Source: Caulobacter rhizosphaerae (GTDB lineage: Bacteria; Pseudomonadota; Alphaproteobacteria; Caulobacterales; Caulobacteraceae). Taken from it: 64,000 nt of DNA. Every line of letters starts with the position of its first letter. Position 1 is the stretch's first letter. The notes below the pieces were generated by a model, which worked only from the letters and a program-made list of their open reading frames with translations, was not told where the DNA came from and made no database searches. The stretch is from NCBI RefSeq assembly GCF_010977555.1, contig NZ_CP048815.1, positions 4,146,501-4,210,500 of the forward strand, read 5' to 3'. Below are positions 50,620 through 57,699 of this stretch, one piece after another. Made by a program: the position numbers and the translations under genes.

Positions 50620-51462
50620 TCAGCCCGGCTTGCGGAAGCGCAGCGTCATGCGGTCGCTTTCGCCGATGGCGTCGTATTTGGCGCGGTCGAACGCGGGATC
50701 GGCCGGCTGGCCGTCGGGCGCGCTCTGCCGGGTGGGTGGCAGAGTCCAGACGCCGAACGGGTAGTCCTTCGTGTCCCTGGGGTTGGCGTTGATCTCGGAC
50801 GTCGCGTCCAGCTTGAAGCCGGCCTTTTCCGCCAGCGCCACCACCGTGGCCGTGGCGAGATAGCCGTCCGCCCCCTTGTCGGTTTCCGACTTGGGATCGG
50901 CGCGATGGTCCTCGACCGCCAGGATCCCGCCGGGCTTCAGAACCGCGAAGAAGTCCGCGAAGATCTTGTCGGCCACGCCCGGCTGGCCGGTCCAGTTGTG
51001 GACGTTGCGCGCGGTCAGGACCAGGTCGGCCGAACCCGCCGCCCCCAGGGGGCCCGCCACCGGGCCGAAGTTCACGAACCGGACCTTGCCGTACAGGGCG
51101 GGATCGGCGAAGCGGGCCTCGAACGCCGCCCGACCCTTCTTCGCGCCTTCCGAGATCTTCGGATTGGCCAGGTCGGCGACGCCGGCGATATAGGTCCCGC
51201 CGGTGGCCTTGGCGTAGGGGGCGAGGATCTCGGTCCAGTAGCCGCCGCCCGGCGACACCTCGATCACCGTCTGCCTGGGCTTCAGCCCCCAGAACAGCAG
51301 GCTTTCGTAGGGGTGACGCGCCTGGTCGCGGGCGGTGTTGGCGGCGGTGCGATGGGGCGAGTTGACGGCGGTCATCAGGACGGCGTCGTCAGCCAGCGCG
51401 GGGGTCGCGGCGAGGCAAAGCGCGGCGGCGGCCAGGAACAGGAGGTGGCGGCGGTGGGTCAT
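50620..51462 (-). CDS. Exported methyltransferase-like protein (paralogue)
   Basis: A 280-residue relative of the neighbouring protein, with a cleavable Sec signal (MTHRRHLLFLAAAALCLAATPALA) instead of a lipobox. It shares WGLKPRQTVIEVSPGGGYWTEILAPYA, SADLVLTARNVHNW, LKPGGILAVEDHR, SEINANPRDTKDYPFGVWTLPP and the C-terminal KYDAIGESDRMTLRF. The SAM motif is again altered (EVSPGGGYW). The two genes are a tandem duplication. Both are expected in the periplasm or cell envelope. Confidence 0.82.
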   Translation of the reverse strand: MTHRRHLLFLAAAALCLAATPALADDAVLMTAVNSPHRTAANTARDQARHPYESLLFWGLKPRQTVIEVSPGGGYWTEILAPYAKATGGTYIAGVADLANPKISEGAKKGRAAFEARFADPALYGKVRFVNFGPVAGPLGAAGSADLVLTARNVHNWTGQPGVADKIFADFFAVLKPGGILAVEDHRADPKSETDKGADGYLATATVVALAEKAGFKLDATSEINANPRDTKDYPFGVWTLPPTRQSAPDGQPADPAFDRAKYDAIGESDRMTLRFRKPG

Positions 51463-51584
51463 CGTCGGAACTCTCAAGCAGCTTGGCCGGGGTCGGGCAG
51501 CGCAGACCTTAACGGTGACCCACCGCCGATCAAGCATTTCACCACCTGGCCATTCACCCCCTTGAAGTCGAAAAACGGCTCACC

Positions 51585-51700
51585 ACCTTGATCCCGAAGG
51601 CGCTGGAAACCCGGGCCTTCCGGACCGTCGGCGACGCCAATCCGGGTCGCCAAAGGTCTGAACAGACTGAACAACCTTGCTTGATGAGAAGGATGTGACC
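51585..51700 (+). promoter_or_regulatory. 5' untranslated region of hsp20 with ROSE-like RNA thermometer
   Basis: The Shine-Dalgarno (AGAAGGA, 51687-51693) is paired in a small hairpin: CCTT-G-CT (51675-51681) with AG-AAGG (51687-51692), leaving a bulged G. This TTGCT-against-AAGG arrangement with a bulged G is the hallmark of ROSE thermometers, which open at heat-shock temperature. Upstream hairpins (51590-51650) fit the extra stems of ROSE elements. CTTGAA at 51561-51566 could be a sigma-32-type -35 element, but no good -10 is visible. Confidence 0.65.
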
Positions 51701-52198
51701 ATGCGTACGATCGACCTGTCCCCCCTGTATCGCTCCGTCGTCGGTTTCGACCGGCTGGCCGCCCTGCTGGACGCCGCCGCCTCGAACGAAGCCGCCTCGG
51801 GCTATCCCCCCTACAATATCGAGCGCACCGCCGAGAACGCGTACCGCATCGAGATCGCCGTCGCCGGCTTCAAGTCGGAAGAGCTCGGCATCGAGGTGAA
51901 GGAAAACCTCCTCACCGTCACCGGTCGCAAGCCGGCCAATGACGAAACCAAGCGCTACCTCCATCGCGGCCTGGCCGAGCGCAACTTCGAGCGCCGCTTC
52001 CAGCTGGCCGACTATGTGGTCGTGACCGACGCCGCCCTCTCCGACGGCCTGTTGTCAATCTCGCTGAAGCGCGAGCTGCCCGAGGCGCTGAAGCCGCGCA
52101 CGATCGAGATCAAGTCGGCCGCCCCCCTGATCCAAGGCGAAAAGATCGAAGGCGAGAAGATCGAAGGCGAGAAGATCGAAGGCGAGAAGGCAGCCTAA
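51701..52198 (+). CDS. Small heat-shock protein (Hsp20/IbpA family)
   Basis: A 165-residue alpha-crystallin-type chaperone that holds unfolding proteins. The ATG at 51701 (MRTIDLSPLYRS) is preferred to an ATG at 51677 inside the ROSE hairpin. The alpha-crystallin domain (about 30-125) contains YPPYNIERTAENAYRIEIAVAGF, ENLLTVTG, LHRGLAERNFERRFQLAD and LSISLKRELPEALKPRTIEI. The C terminus is unusual: after SAAPLI a tandem EGEKI repeat (about four copies) makes a charged tail in place of the usual short extension. A strong terminator follows. Confidence 0.93.
   Translation: MRTIDLSPLYRSVVGFDRLAALLDAAASNEAASGYPPYNIERTAENAYRIEIAVAGFKSEELGIEVKENLLTVTGRKPANDETKRYLHRGLAERNFERRFQLADYVVVTDAALSDGLLSISLKRELPEALKPRTIEIKSAAPLIQGEKIEGEKIEGEKIEGEKAA
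52136..52190 (+). repeat. 15-bp tandem repeat in the hsp20 C-terminal tail
   Basis: GGCGARAAGATCGAA repeats three full times (52136-52180) plus 10 bases. It encodes GEKIE units. The second and third copies are identical, so slippage could change the tail length. Confidence 0.9.
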
Positions 52199-52241
52199 CA
52201 CCACCTTCGCGCGTTACTGTATTCCCCCTCTAGAACTTCCA

Positions 52242-52268
52242 GGGCGGCGCGATGCGCCGCCCTTTTTT
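52242..52268 (+). terminator. Terminator of the hsp20 gene
   Basis: A perfect 9-bp stem GGGCGGCGC / GCGCCGCCC with loop GAT, followed by six T residues (52263-52268). Confidence 0.93.
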
Positions 52269-52288
52269 CTGGCCGGAAGCGGCCAGCC

Positions 52289-53551
52289 TTAGGCCGGCGC
52301 CAGATCCAGGCCCTGGACCTGGCTGAGATCGCACTCGCGCAGGCTGATCCGGTCCAGCCGGGCGCCGGTGAAGTCCGCGCCGCGCAGGTCGGCGCCGTCG
52401 AGCACGGCCTCGCTGAGATCGGCCGCCTGCATCTGGACATAGCGCAGCCGGGCGGCCCTCAGGTCGACCAGGGTCTTGCGCTGGGGCCCGAGGGGCAAGG
52501 GCGACAGGAAGGCCTGGCGCAGGTCGGCCTTGGTTAGGTTGGCGCCCGCCAGCTTCGCGCCGCGCAGGTCCGCGCCGCGCAGATTGGCCGTGCGCAGGTC
52601 GGCGTTGCGCAGGTCAACGCCCTGAAGCTGGGTTCCCGACAGGTCGATCCCGACCATGCAGGCCCCCGCGGCGCTCATCGCCGTCAGCCGCAGGCCCTTG
52701 AGGCGGTCGCCGAGCGGGCGCAGGTCCTCGCCATCGAGCCGTGCGGGTTGGCCTTCCTTGCCGCCGGTGCGGCACCAGGCCTGGTTGGCCAGGCAACGCT
52801 GGTAGATTTCCTCGGCCCGCGAGACGGCCTGTTCGGTCGACGACGCCAGGCAGCCCTGCATCGCCGCGCCGCTGGTGCGGGCCGTGGAGGTGTCGACGCC
52901 GGCCATGACGGCGCCCGTGAGGTTGGCCCCCTCGAGATTGGCGCCCTTGACGTCGGCGTCCTCCAGGATGGCGCCGCTCAGATTGGCTTCCTTGAGGTTG
53001 GCGCCCGACAGCTTGGCCCCGCGCAACGAACAATCGCTGAAGTCGGCCTTGAACGCCGAGACGCCCGCGAGCTGTGAGCCGTCCAGGGTCGCGCCCGAAA
53101 AGTTGACCTCGTCGGCCTCGCCGTTGCGGGCTTCGTGCCGGAGCGTGTCGAACCCCTTTCGAGGGTGGGGGACGGCCACTTGGCCCTCGCGGAAATCAGC
53201 CTGGGTCAGGTCGGCCAGGGACAGGTTGGCGCCGCGCAGGCAGGCGCCCCTCAGGTCGGCCCGGACCAGCACGGCCTGGCGCAGGTCGGCCTGGCGCAGG
53301 TCGGCGCCGAACAGGTTCGCCCGCTCCAGCCGCGTGCGGACCATGCGGCAGCCGTCGAGGATCGAGGCGGAGAAATCGGCGTCGGCCAGGTTGCGGAACG
53401 ACAGGTCCAGGCCCGACAGGTTCATGAAGCGCAGGGACGCACGCTTGCCGCCCTGCTTGCCCGTGACGAACTTCTCGTGCGCCGACACGATCATGTCGAG
53501 CTCGGCCTGGCTCAGGCGTCGCCGCCCCGCGATGCTCTGCGCCGCGTTCAT
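52289..53551 (-). CDS. Pentapeptide-repeat protein (first of a tandem pair)
   Basis: A 420-residue protein of A(D/N)LxX pentapeptide repeats, which fold as a right-handed quadrilateral helix. After a helical N terminus (about 1-40, LSQAELDMIVSAHEKFVTGKQG in two parts), repeats run at about 45-125, 150-225 and 300-415. A non-repeat insert (about 230-295) contains AEEIYQRCLANQAWCRTGGKEGQPARLDGEDL, given here in overlapping parts as QAWCRTGGKEG and ARLDGEDLRPL, with a conserved W-C. There is no signal peptide. Some pentapeptide proteins mimic DNA and protect gyrase; no role is known for this architecture. Its neighbour has the same layout. Confidence 0.88.
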   Translation of the reverse strand: MNAAQSIAGRRRLSQAELDMIVSAHEKFVTGKQGGKRASLRFMNLSGLDLSFRNLADADFSASILDGCRMVRTRLERANLFGADLRQADLRQAVLVRADLRGACLRGANLSLADLTQADFREGQVAVPHPRKGFDTLRHEARNGEADEVNFSGATLDGSQLAGVSAFKADFSDCSLRGAKLSGANLKEANLSGAILEDADVKGANLEGANLTGAVMAGVDTSTARTSGAAMQGCLASSTEQAVSRAEEIYQRCLANQAWCRTGGKEGQPARLDGEDLRPLGDRLKGLRLTAMSAAGACMVGIDLSGTQLQGVDLRNADLRTANLRGADLRGAKLAGANLTKADLRQAFLSPLPLGPQRKTLVDLRAARLRYVQMQAADLSEAVLDGADLRGADFTGARLDRISLRECDLSQVQGLDLAPA

Positions 53552-53694
53552 GTCCTATGCTTCTCCCCCGAGAAACCCCTTGATCCGCCTGGGAAAATAC
53601 CGGCGATCGACGAGGGAAGCGTTAAGGCCGCGCGGTTTTGTCGCGACTTTCGGAACATGGTTGTGGAAGGTTCGCCGTCAGCGCTAACCGCTGC

Positions 53695-54954
53695 CTAGAT
53701 CACGTCGTCCAGGCCGCGAGCGCCCATGCGGATCGCCCCGGTGACGTCGATGTCCTTGAGCAGGGCGTTGGTGAAGTTGGCGCGCGACAGGTCGGCGCCG
53801 CTCAGGCAGGCCTGGCGAAGGTCGGCCCGGGCGAAGTCGGCGTTGGTCAGCAAGGCGCCGGTCAGGTCGCTGGGCAGCAGGCGGTCGCGGCCGATCAGCA
53901 ACGGGCCCAGTTGGGCCTCGCGCAGGTCCGATCCGGCCAGCTTGGCGCCCTTGAGACGGGCTCCGCGCAGGTCCGCCCGCCGCAGGTTGCAGGACCGCAG
54001 GTCGGCGCCTTCCAGCTGCGCGCCCTGCATCTGCACGCTTTCCATGTCCAGACCGTAGAAGACCGCGCCCTTGGCCGAGAGGGCCGTCAGGTTAAAGCCG
54101 CGCACCGACTTCAGGTTGCGCAGGTCGGCCTTGTCGAACACCGAGGGCGCCCCCTCGGCCCCGCCCGTCTCGCACCAGCGGGCGTGGTCGGCGATCATCT
54201 GCTCGTAGGGCATGTCGGACACGTCCTTGCCCGACGCCTTGTCGGTCAGGGCGCCGTCCATGTTGGTGTCGTTGATGTTCCAGGACATGGTCTTGGCGCC
54301 GACCAGGACCGCGTTGCGCAGGTCGGCGCCGACCAGGTTGGCGCCCGACAGGTCGGCCCCGGCCAGGTTCGCGCCGTTGAAATTGGCCTGCTTGAGGTTG
54401 GCCCGCACCAGCTTGGCGTCCTTGAGGATCGCGTCGCTGAAGTCGGCCTTGGTGGCGATGATGCCCGACAGGCGCGAGCGTTCCAGGTTGGCCCCGGCCA
54501 GGATGGCGCCGGACGCCTGCGCCTCGCGCTGGACGGGCTCGATGATGCGATAGCCTTCCTTGCGGTCGGCGGCGGCGATCTGGCCTTCGCGCAGGTCGGC
54601 CTCGAACAGGTCGGCGCCGGTCAGGTTGGCGCCGCGCAGGCTGGAGCCGCGCAGGTCGGCGCGCCGCATGGAGGCGTCGGTCAGGTCCGAGCCCTGCAGG
54701 TCCGCGCCGTACATGTTGGCGTTGTCGAGCTTGGCCTTGCGCAGGTCGCAGCCGACCATCAGGGCGCCGGTGAAATCGGCGTCGCACAGATTGCGCCCGG
54801 TGACCGACAGGCCCGACAGGTCGCAGAAGGCGAAGACGGCGCGCGCCCCGCCCAGCCGGGCCGACCACAGGCGGTCATGCCGGGCGCAGATCATGTCGAC
54901 GTCGTGTTGCGTCAGGCGCTTGTGCTCTTGGCCTGCCGCGGGGGGGGCGCTCAT
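53695..54954 (-). CDS. Pentapeptide-repeat protein (second of a tandem pair)
   Basis: A 419-residue paralogue with the same layout: helical N terminus (LTQHDVDMICARHDRLWSAR), repeats (DFTGALMVGCDLRKAKLDNAN, ADLQGSDLTDASMRRADLRG), a break, more repeats, then a non-repeat insert with ARWCETGGAEG and FDKADLRNLKSV, followed by a final block ending with DVTGAIRMGARGLDDVI. The ATG at 54954 begins MSAPPAAGQEHK. WC(E/R)TGG(A/K)EG is shared with the other protein and is not part of the pentapeptide pattern. It is transcribed upstream of and toward its paralogue, 143 bases apart. Confidence 0.88.
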   Translation of the reverse strand: MSAPPAAGQEHKRLTQHDVDMICARHDRLWSARLGGARAVFAFCDLSGLSVTGRNLCDADFTGALMVGCDLRKAKLDNANMYGADLQGSDLTDASMRRADLRGSSLRGANLTGADLFEADLREGQIAAADRKEGYRIIEPVQREAQASGAILAGANLERSRLSGIIATKADFSDAILKDAKLVRANLKQANFNGANLAGADLSGANLVGADLRNAVLVGAKTMSWNINDTNMDGALTDKASGKDVSDMPYEQMIADHARWCETGGAEGAPSVFDKADLRNLKSVRGFNLTALSAKGAVFYGLDMESVQMQGAQLEGADLRSCNLRRADLRGARLKGAKLAGSDLREAQLGPLLIGRDRLLPSDLTGALLTNADFARADLRQACLSGADLSRANFTNALLKDIDVTGAIRMGARGLDDVI

Positions 54955-55033
54955 GGCTGCTCTTATCACTCCCCGAAGGGCTGGACCCCTACAATGCGCG
55001 CCCCGCATTAACGCTGAGTTTCCAGGCATTTCG

Positions 55034-55064
55034 GGACACCGGGGCCTGGTTTGCCCCGGTGTCC
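55034..55064 (-). terminator. Strong hairpin after gpmA
   Basis: A perfect 12-bp stem (GGACACCGGGGC, 55034-55045, with 55053-55064; 7-base loop) starting 10 bases after the gpmA stop. There is no T run, so it may be a processing or stability stem rather than an intrinsic terminator. Confidence 0.5.
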
Positions 55065-55074
55065 GAACGCCGGA

Positions 55075-55788
55075 TCAGCGCGCCGTCGGCAGCGGCTGGG
55101 ACCGGCTCTCGTCGAGGTAGCGGGCGCCCGTCGGCTTGAGCGCGCCGTCCAGGTCGATGACCAGCGGATTGCCGGTCGGGATCTCGACATGGACGATGTC
55201 GGCGTCGGGCACGTTGAACAGGTGCTTGACGATGGCCCGCAGCGAATTGCCGTGCGCGGCCACCAGGATCGTCTCGCCGGCCGACAGCTTGGGGGCGATG
55301 GCCGCCTCCCAGTAGGGCAGCACCCGGACCAGGGTGGTCTTCAGGCTTTCGGTGCTGGGCAGGTCCTTGCCGGCGTAGCGGCGGTCCTTGCTGAAGTCGT
55401 ACTCGCCGCCCGGGGCCAGTTCCGGCGGCGGGATGTCGTAGGAACGGCGCCAGATCGTGACCTGCTCCTCGCCGTGCTTCTCGGCCGTCTCGGCCTTGTT
55501 CAGCCCGGTCAGGCCGCCGTAGTGGCGCTCGTTCAGCCGCCAGTCCTTGGTCACCGGCACGAAGCTCTGGCCAGCCGCGTCCAGGGCCAGGTTGCAGGTG
55601 CGGATGGCGCGGGTCTGGACCGAGGTGAAGGCCTCGTCGATCTCGACGCCGGCGGCCTTGATCAGCTCGCCGCCCTTGTGGGCCTGGGCCTCGCCCTCGG
55701 CGGTCAGGTCGACGTCTACCCAGCCGGTGAAGCGGTTTTCGAGATTCCATTGGCTCTGGCCATGGCGCAGCAGGACGAGAACGGGCAT
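55075..55788 (-). CDS. gpmA: 2,3-bisphosphoglycerate-dependent phosphoglycerate mutase
   Basis: A 237-residue glycolytic mutase that interconverts 3- and 2-phosphoglycerate. The catalytic signature LVLLRHGQSQWNLENRFTGW holds the phospho-His (H about 9); RRSYDIPPP, the second His in AAHGNSLRAIVKHL and RHYGGLTGLNKAETAEKHG are family landmarks. It lies at full length, is cytoplasmic and appears monocistronic. Confidence 0.97.
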   Translation of the reverse strand: MPVLVLLRHGQSQWNLENRFTGWVDVDLTAEGEAQAHKGGELIKAAGVEIDEAFTSVQTRAIRTCNLALDAAGQSFVPVTKDWRLNERHYGGLTGLNKAETAEKHGEEQVTIWRRSYDIPPPELAPGGEYDFSKDRRYAGKDLPSTESLKTTLVRVLPYWEAAIAPKLSAGETILVAAHGNSLRAIVKHLFNVPDADIVHVEIPTGNPLVIDLDGALKPTGARYLDESRSQPLPTAR

Positions 55789-55910
55789 CGGACCTCCAGG
55801 ATGTGACGCAGGGCGGGCTAAGCCCCGCCCGGCCCCGCGTCAAGCGTCCCGCCCCTTCCTCGCCCCGCTCTCGCCCTTCTCTCCTCCGGGGGGCGTGCTA
55901 TAGGCAGGCC

Positions 55911-56153
55911 ATGCCCGATCGCATCCTCATGCCCTTCCTGGCGCTCGTCGGCCTGGCCCTCGTCGCGTTCTCGCTCGTCTGGCCCCAGGGCTACGGCGCC
56001 CGCTCGCCCGCCCCCTTCGGTTCGGTGCCGATCCAGCAGACGCCGGAAATGCAGGCCAAGATCCAGCGCGAGAAGGACGCCGCCGCCCGGCACGACCAGC
56101 AGGCGCGCGGGCAGATGAGCGACACCCGCGCCGCCGTGGCGGGGACCCCGTGA
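55911..56153 (+). CDS. Small single-helix membrane protein
   Basis: An 80-residue unrecognised protein. One hydrophobic helix (about 7-25, MPFLALVGLALVAFSLVWP) is followed by a Pro-rich segment and a charged, Gln-rich C terminus (QAKIQREKDAAARHDQQARG). Its TGA overlaps the GTG of kdsD (GTGA), so they are co-translated. The topology suggests a membrane-anchored accessory protein with a periplasmic or cytoplasmic tail. Confidence 0.7.
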   Translation: MPDRILMPFLALVGLALVAFSLVWPQGYGARSPAPFGSVPIQQTPEMQAKIQREKDAAARHDQQARGQMSDTRAAVAGTP

Positions 56154-57106
56154 GCGCTTTCGACGCCGTCGTCGTCGGCCAGCGGGTCCTGAACGCCGAG
56201 GCCGAGGCCCTGACGCTGCTGTCGGCGGCGCTGGACGAATCGTTCGTCCGCGCCGTCGAAACCCTGTTCGACGCCAAGGGCCGGGTGGTCTGCACCGGGG
56301 TCGGCAAGTCCGGCCACGTGGCCCGCAAGATCGCCGCCACCCTGGCCTCGACCGGATCGCCGGCCATGTTCGTGCACGCCGCCGAGGCCAGCCACGGCGA
56401 CCTCGGCATGATCGGCCAGGGCGACGTGGTGCTGGCCCTGTCGAAATCCGGCGAGGCGCGCGAGCTGTCCGACACCCTGGCCTACGCCAAGCGGTTCTCG
56501 ATCCCCACCATCGCCGTCACCGCCGTGGCCGACAGCCAGTTGGGCCGGGCCGGCGACATCCTGCTGCTGCTGCCCGACGCGCCGGAAGCCACCGCCGAAG
56601 TCAGCGCCCCGACCACCTCGACCACCCTGCAGATGGCGCTGGGCGACGCCCTGGCCGTGGCCCTGCTGGAGCGGCGCGGCTTCACGGCCAGCGACTTCCG
56701 CGTCTTCCATCCGGGCGGCAAGCTGGGCGCCATGCTGCGCACGGTCGGCGACCTGATGCATGGCCAGGGCGAACTGCCCCTGACCCGCGAGGACGCCTCG
56801 ATGTCCGAGGCGCTGCTGGTGATGAGCGAAAAACGCTTCGGCGCGGTCGGGGTGGTCGCTCCGGACGGATCGCTGAGCGGCCTGATCACCGACGGCGACC
56901 TGCGCCGCCACATGGACGGGCTAATGGGCCATGTCGCCGGCGAGGTCATGACCCGCGCCCCGCTGACCATCGCGCCGGGCGCCCTGGCGGCCGAGGCCCT
57001 GAAGCTGATGAACGAGCGGCGCATCACCGTGCTGTTCGTCGTCGACCAGCACCGCCCGGTCGGCATCCTGCACGTCCACGATCTGTTGCGGGCCGGGGTG
57101 ATCTGA
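56150..57106 (+). CDS. kdsD: Arabinose-5-phosphate isomerase (KpsF/KdsD)
   Basis: A 318-residue enzyme making D-arabinose 5-phosphate from ribulose 5-phosphate, the first step to KDO for lipopolysaccharide. A SIS domain (about 30-180: VVCTGVGKSGHVARKIAATLAS, HAAEASHGDLGMI, ALSKSGEA) is followed by two CBS domains (about 200-318: LMHGQGELPLTREDASMSEAL, GLITDGDLRRHMDG, VVDQHRPVGILHVHDLLRAGV). The GTG at 56150 overlaps the preceding stop. Repeats of the GGGGACA family follow the stop. Confidence 0.95.
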   Translation: MSAFDAVVVGQRVLNAEAEALTLLSAALDESFVRAVETLFDAKGRVVCTGVGKSGHVARKIAATLASTGSPAMFVHAAEASHGDLGMIGQGDVVLALSKSGEARELSDTLAYAKRFSIPTIAVTAVADSQLGRAGDILLLLPDAPEATAEVSAPTTSTTLQMALGDALAVALLERRGFTASDFRVFHPGGKLGAMLRTVGDLMHGQGELPLTREDASMSEALLVMSEKRFGAVGVVAPDGSLSGLITDGDLRRHMDGLMGHVAGEVMTRAPLTIAPGALAAEALKLMNERRITVLFVVDQHRPVGILHVHDLLRAGVI

Positions 57107-57110
57107 GGCC

Positions 57111-57136
57111 GGGGACATGCCCTTGGGCGTGTCCCC
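57111..57136. repeat. GGGGACA...TGTCCCC hairpin repeat (copy 2)
   Basis: GGGGACATGCCC and GGGCGTGTCCCC around TT, five bases after the kdsD stop. It may also end kdsD transcription. Confidence 0.7.
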
Positions 57137-57158
57137 AGCAGATGCACGGGACAGCCCT

Positions 57159-57184
57159 GGGGACACGCACAAGTGCATGTCCCC
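57159..57184. repeat. GGGGACA...TGTCCCC hairpin repeat (copy 3)
   Basis: GGGGACACGCAC-AAG-TGCATGTCCCC, 22 bases from copy 2. The arms vary together (ACGC/GCAT wobble-type), which fits selection for RNA pairing. Confidence 0.7.
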
Positions 57185-57215
57185 GTCGGTGAAAGCCGAC
57201 AGGCTTGGGGAGGCG

Positions 57216-57287
57216 GCGGAGCGTCCGGGGCGCGCCCGGTGTAGAGTTTTGGTGAGTACCGTTTCGACACGTCACGGGCGCTCCGCG
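57216..57287 (-). repeat. Structured intergenic element (copy 2)
   Basis: On the minus strand: CGCGGAGCG (57287-57279), GTCGAAACGGTACTCACC (57268-57251), an inner GC hairpin and CGCTCCGC (57223-57216). The order and core bases match 43015-43081. The region between is otherwise different, so conservation is confined to the element. Confidence 0.55.
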
Positions 57288-57699
57288 CGGCCTTCTTCCA
57301 GAAGCCTTCGGGTCGCGGATTTTTAACCCGCTCCGATGGAGGCCCCCGGCGGGCAGGACGTTGGCTTCGTCCTGGACCGCGCGGGCGATTTCAGCCCGCG
57401 CCTGGCGCGTTTCGCCGTTCGGCCCCGAGGGGGTGTTCCCGCCGTCCGGTCCGGACCGCCCGAGGCCCCATCCAGGACCCCCACGCTCCGCCGACCGACC
57501 CGAAGGGCCCTTCGACACCGGCCGGCGGACGCTTCCCGCTCGACCGCCCCCGCCGCACGTCGAGGTCGCCGGCCGGACGTCCTCCCCCACGACGGGGCGA
57601 GGACCAGTATGCGGGCGGTCTGGAGCGCGATGCGTCGATTTCTCGAACGCTCTTCGATCCCGCGGGCAAGGTCTTGATTCCGCTGGCCGGAAAGCCGCT
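57288..57699. other. GC-rich intergenic stretch without recognised gene
   Basis: 412 bases between the shared element and the CLC stop. Long frames are open on several strands (for example 57336-57677 plus) because of high GC, but none resembles a known protein and none has a ribosome-binding site. A decayed gene or an RNA is possible. Confidence 0.4.
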
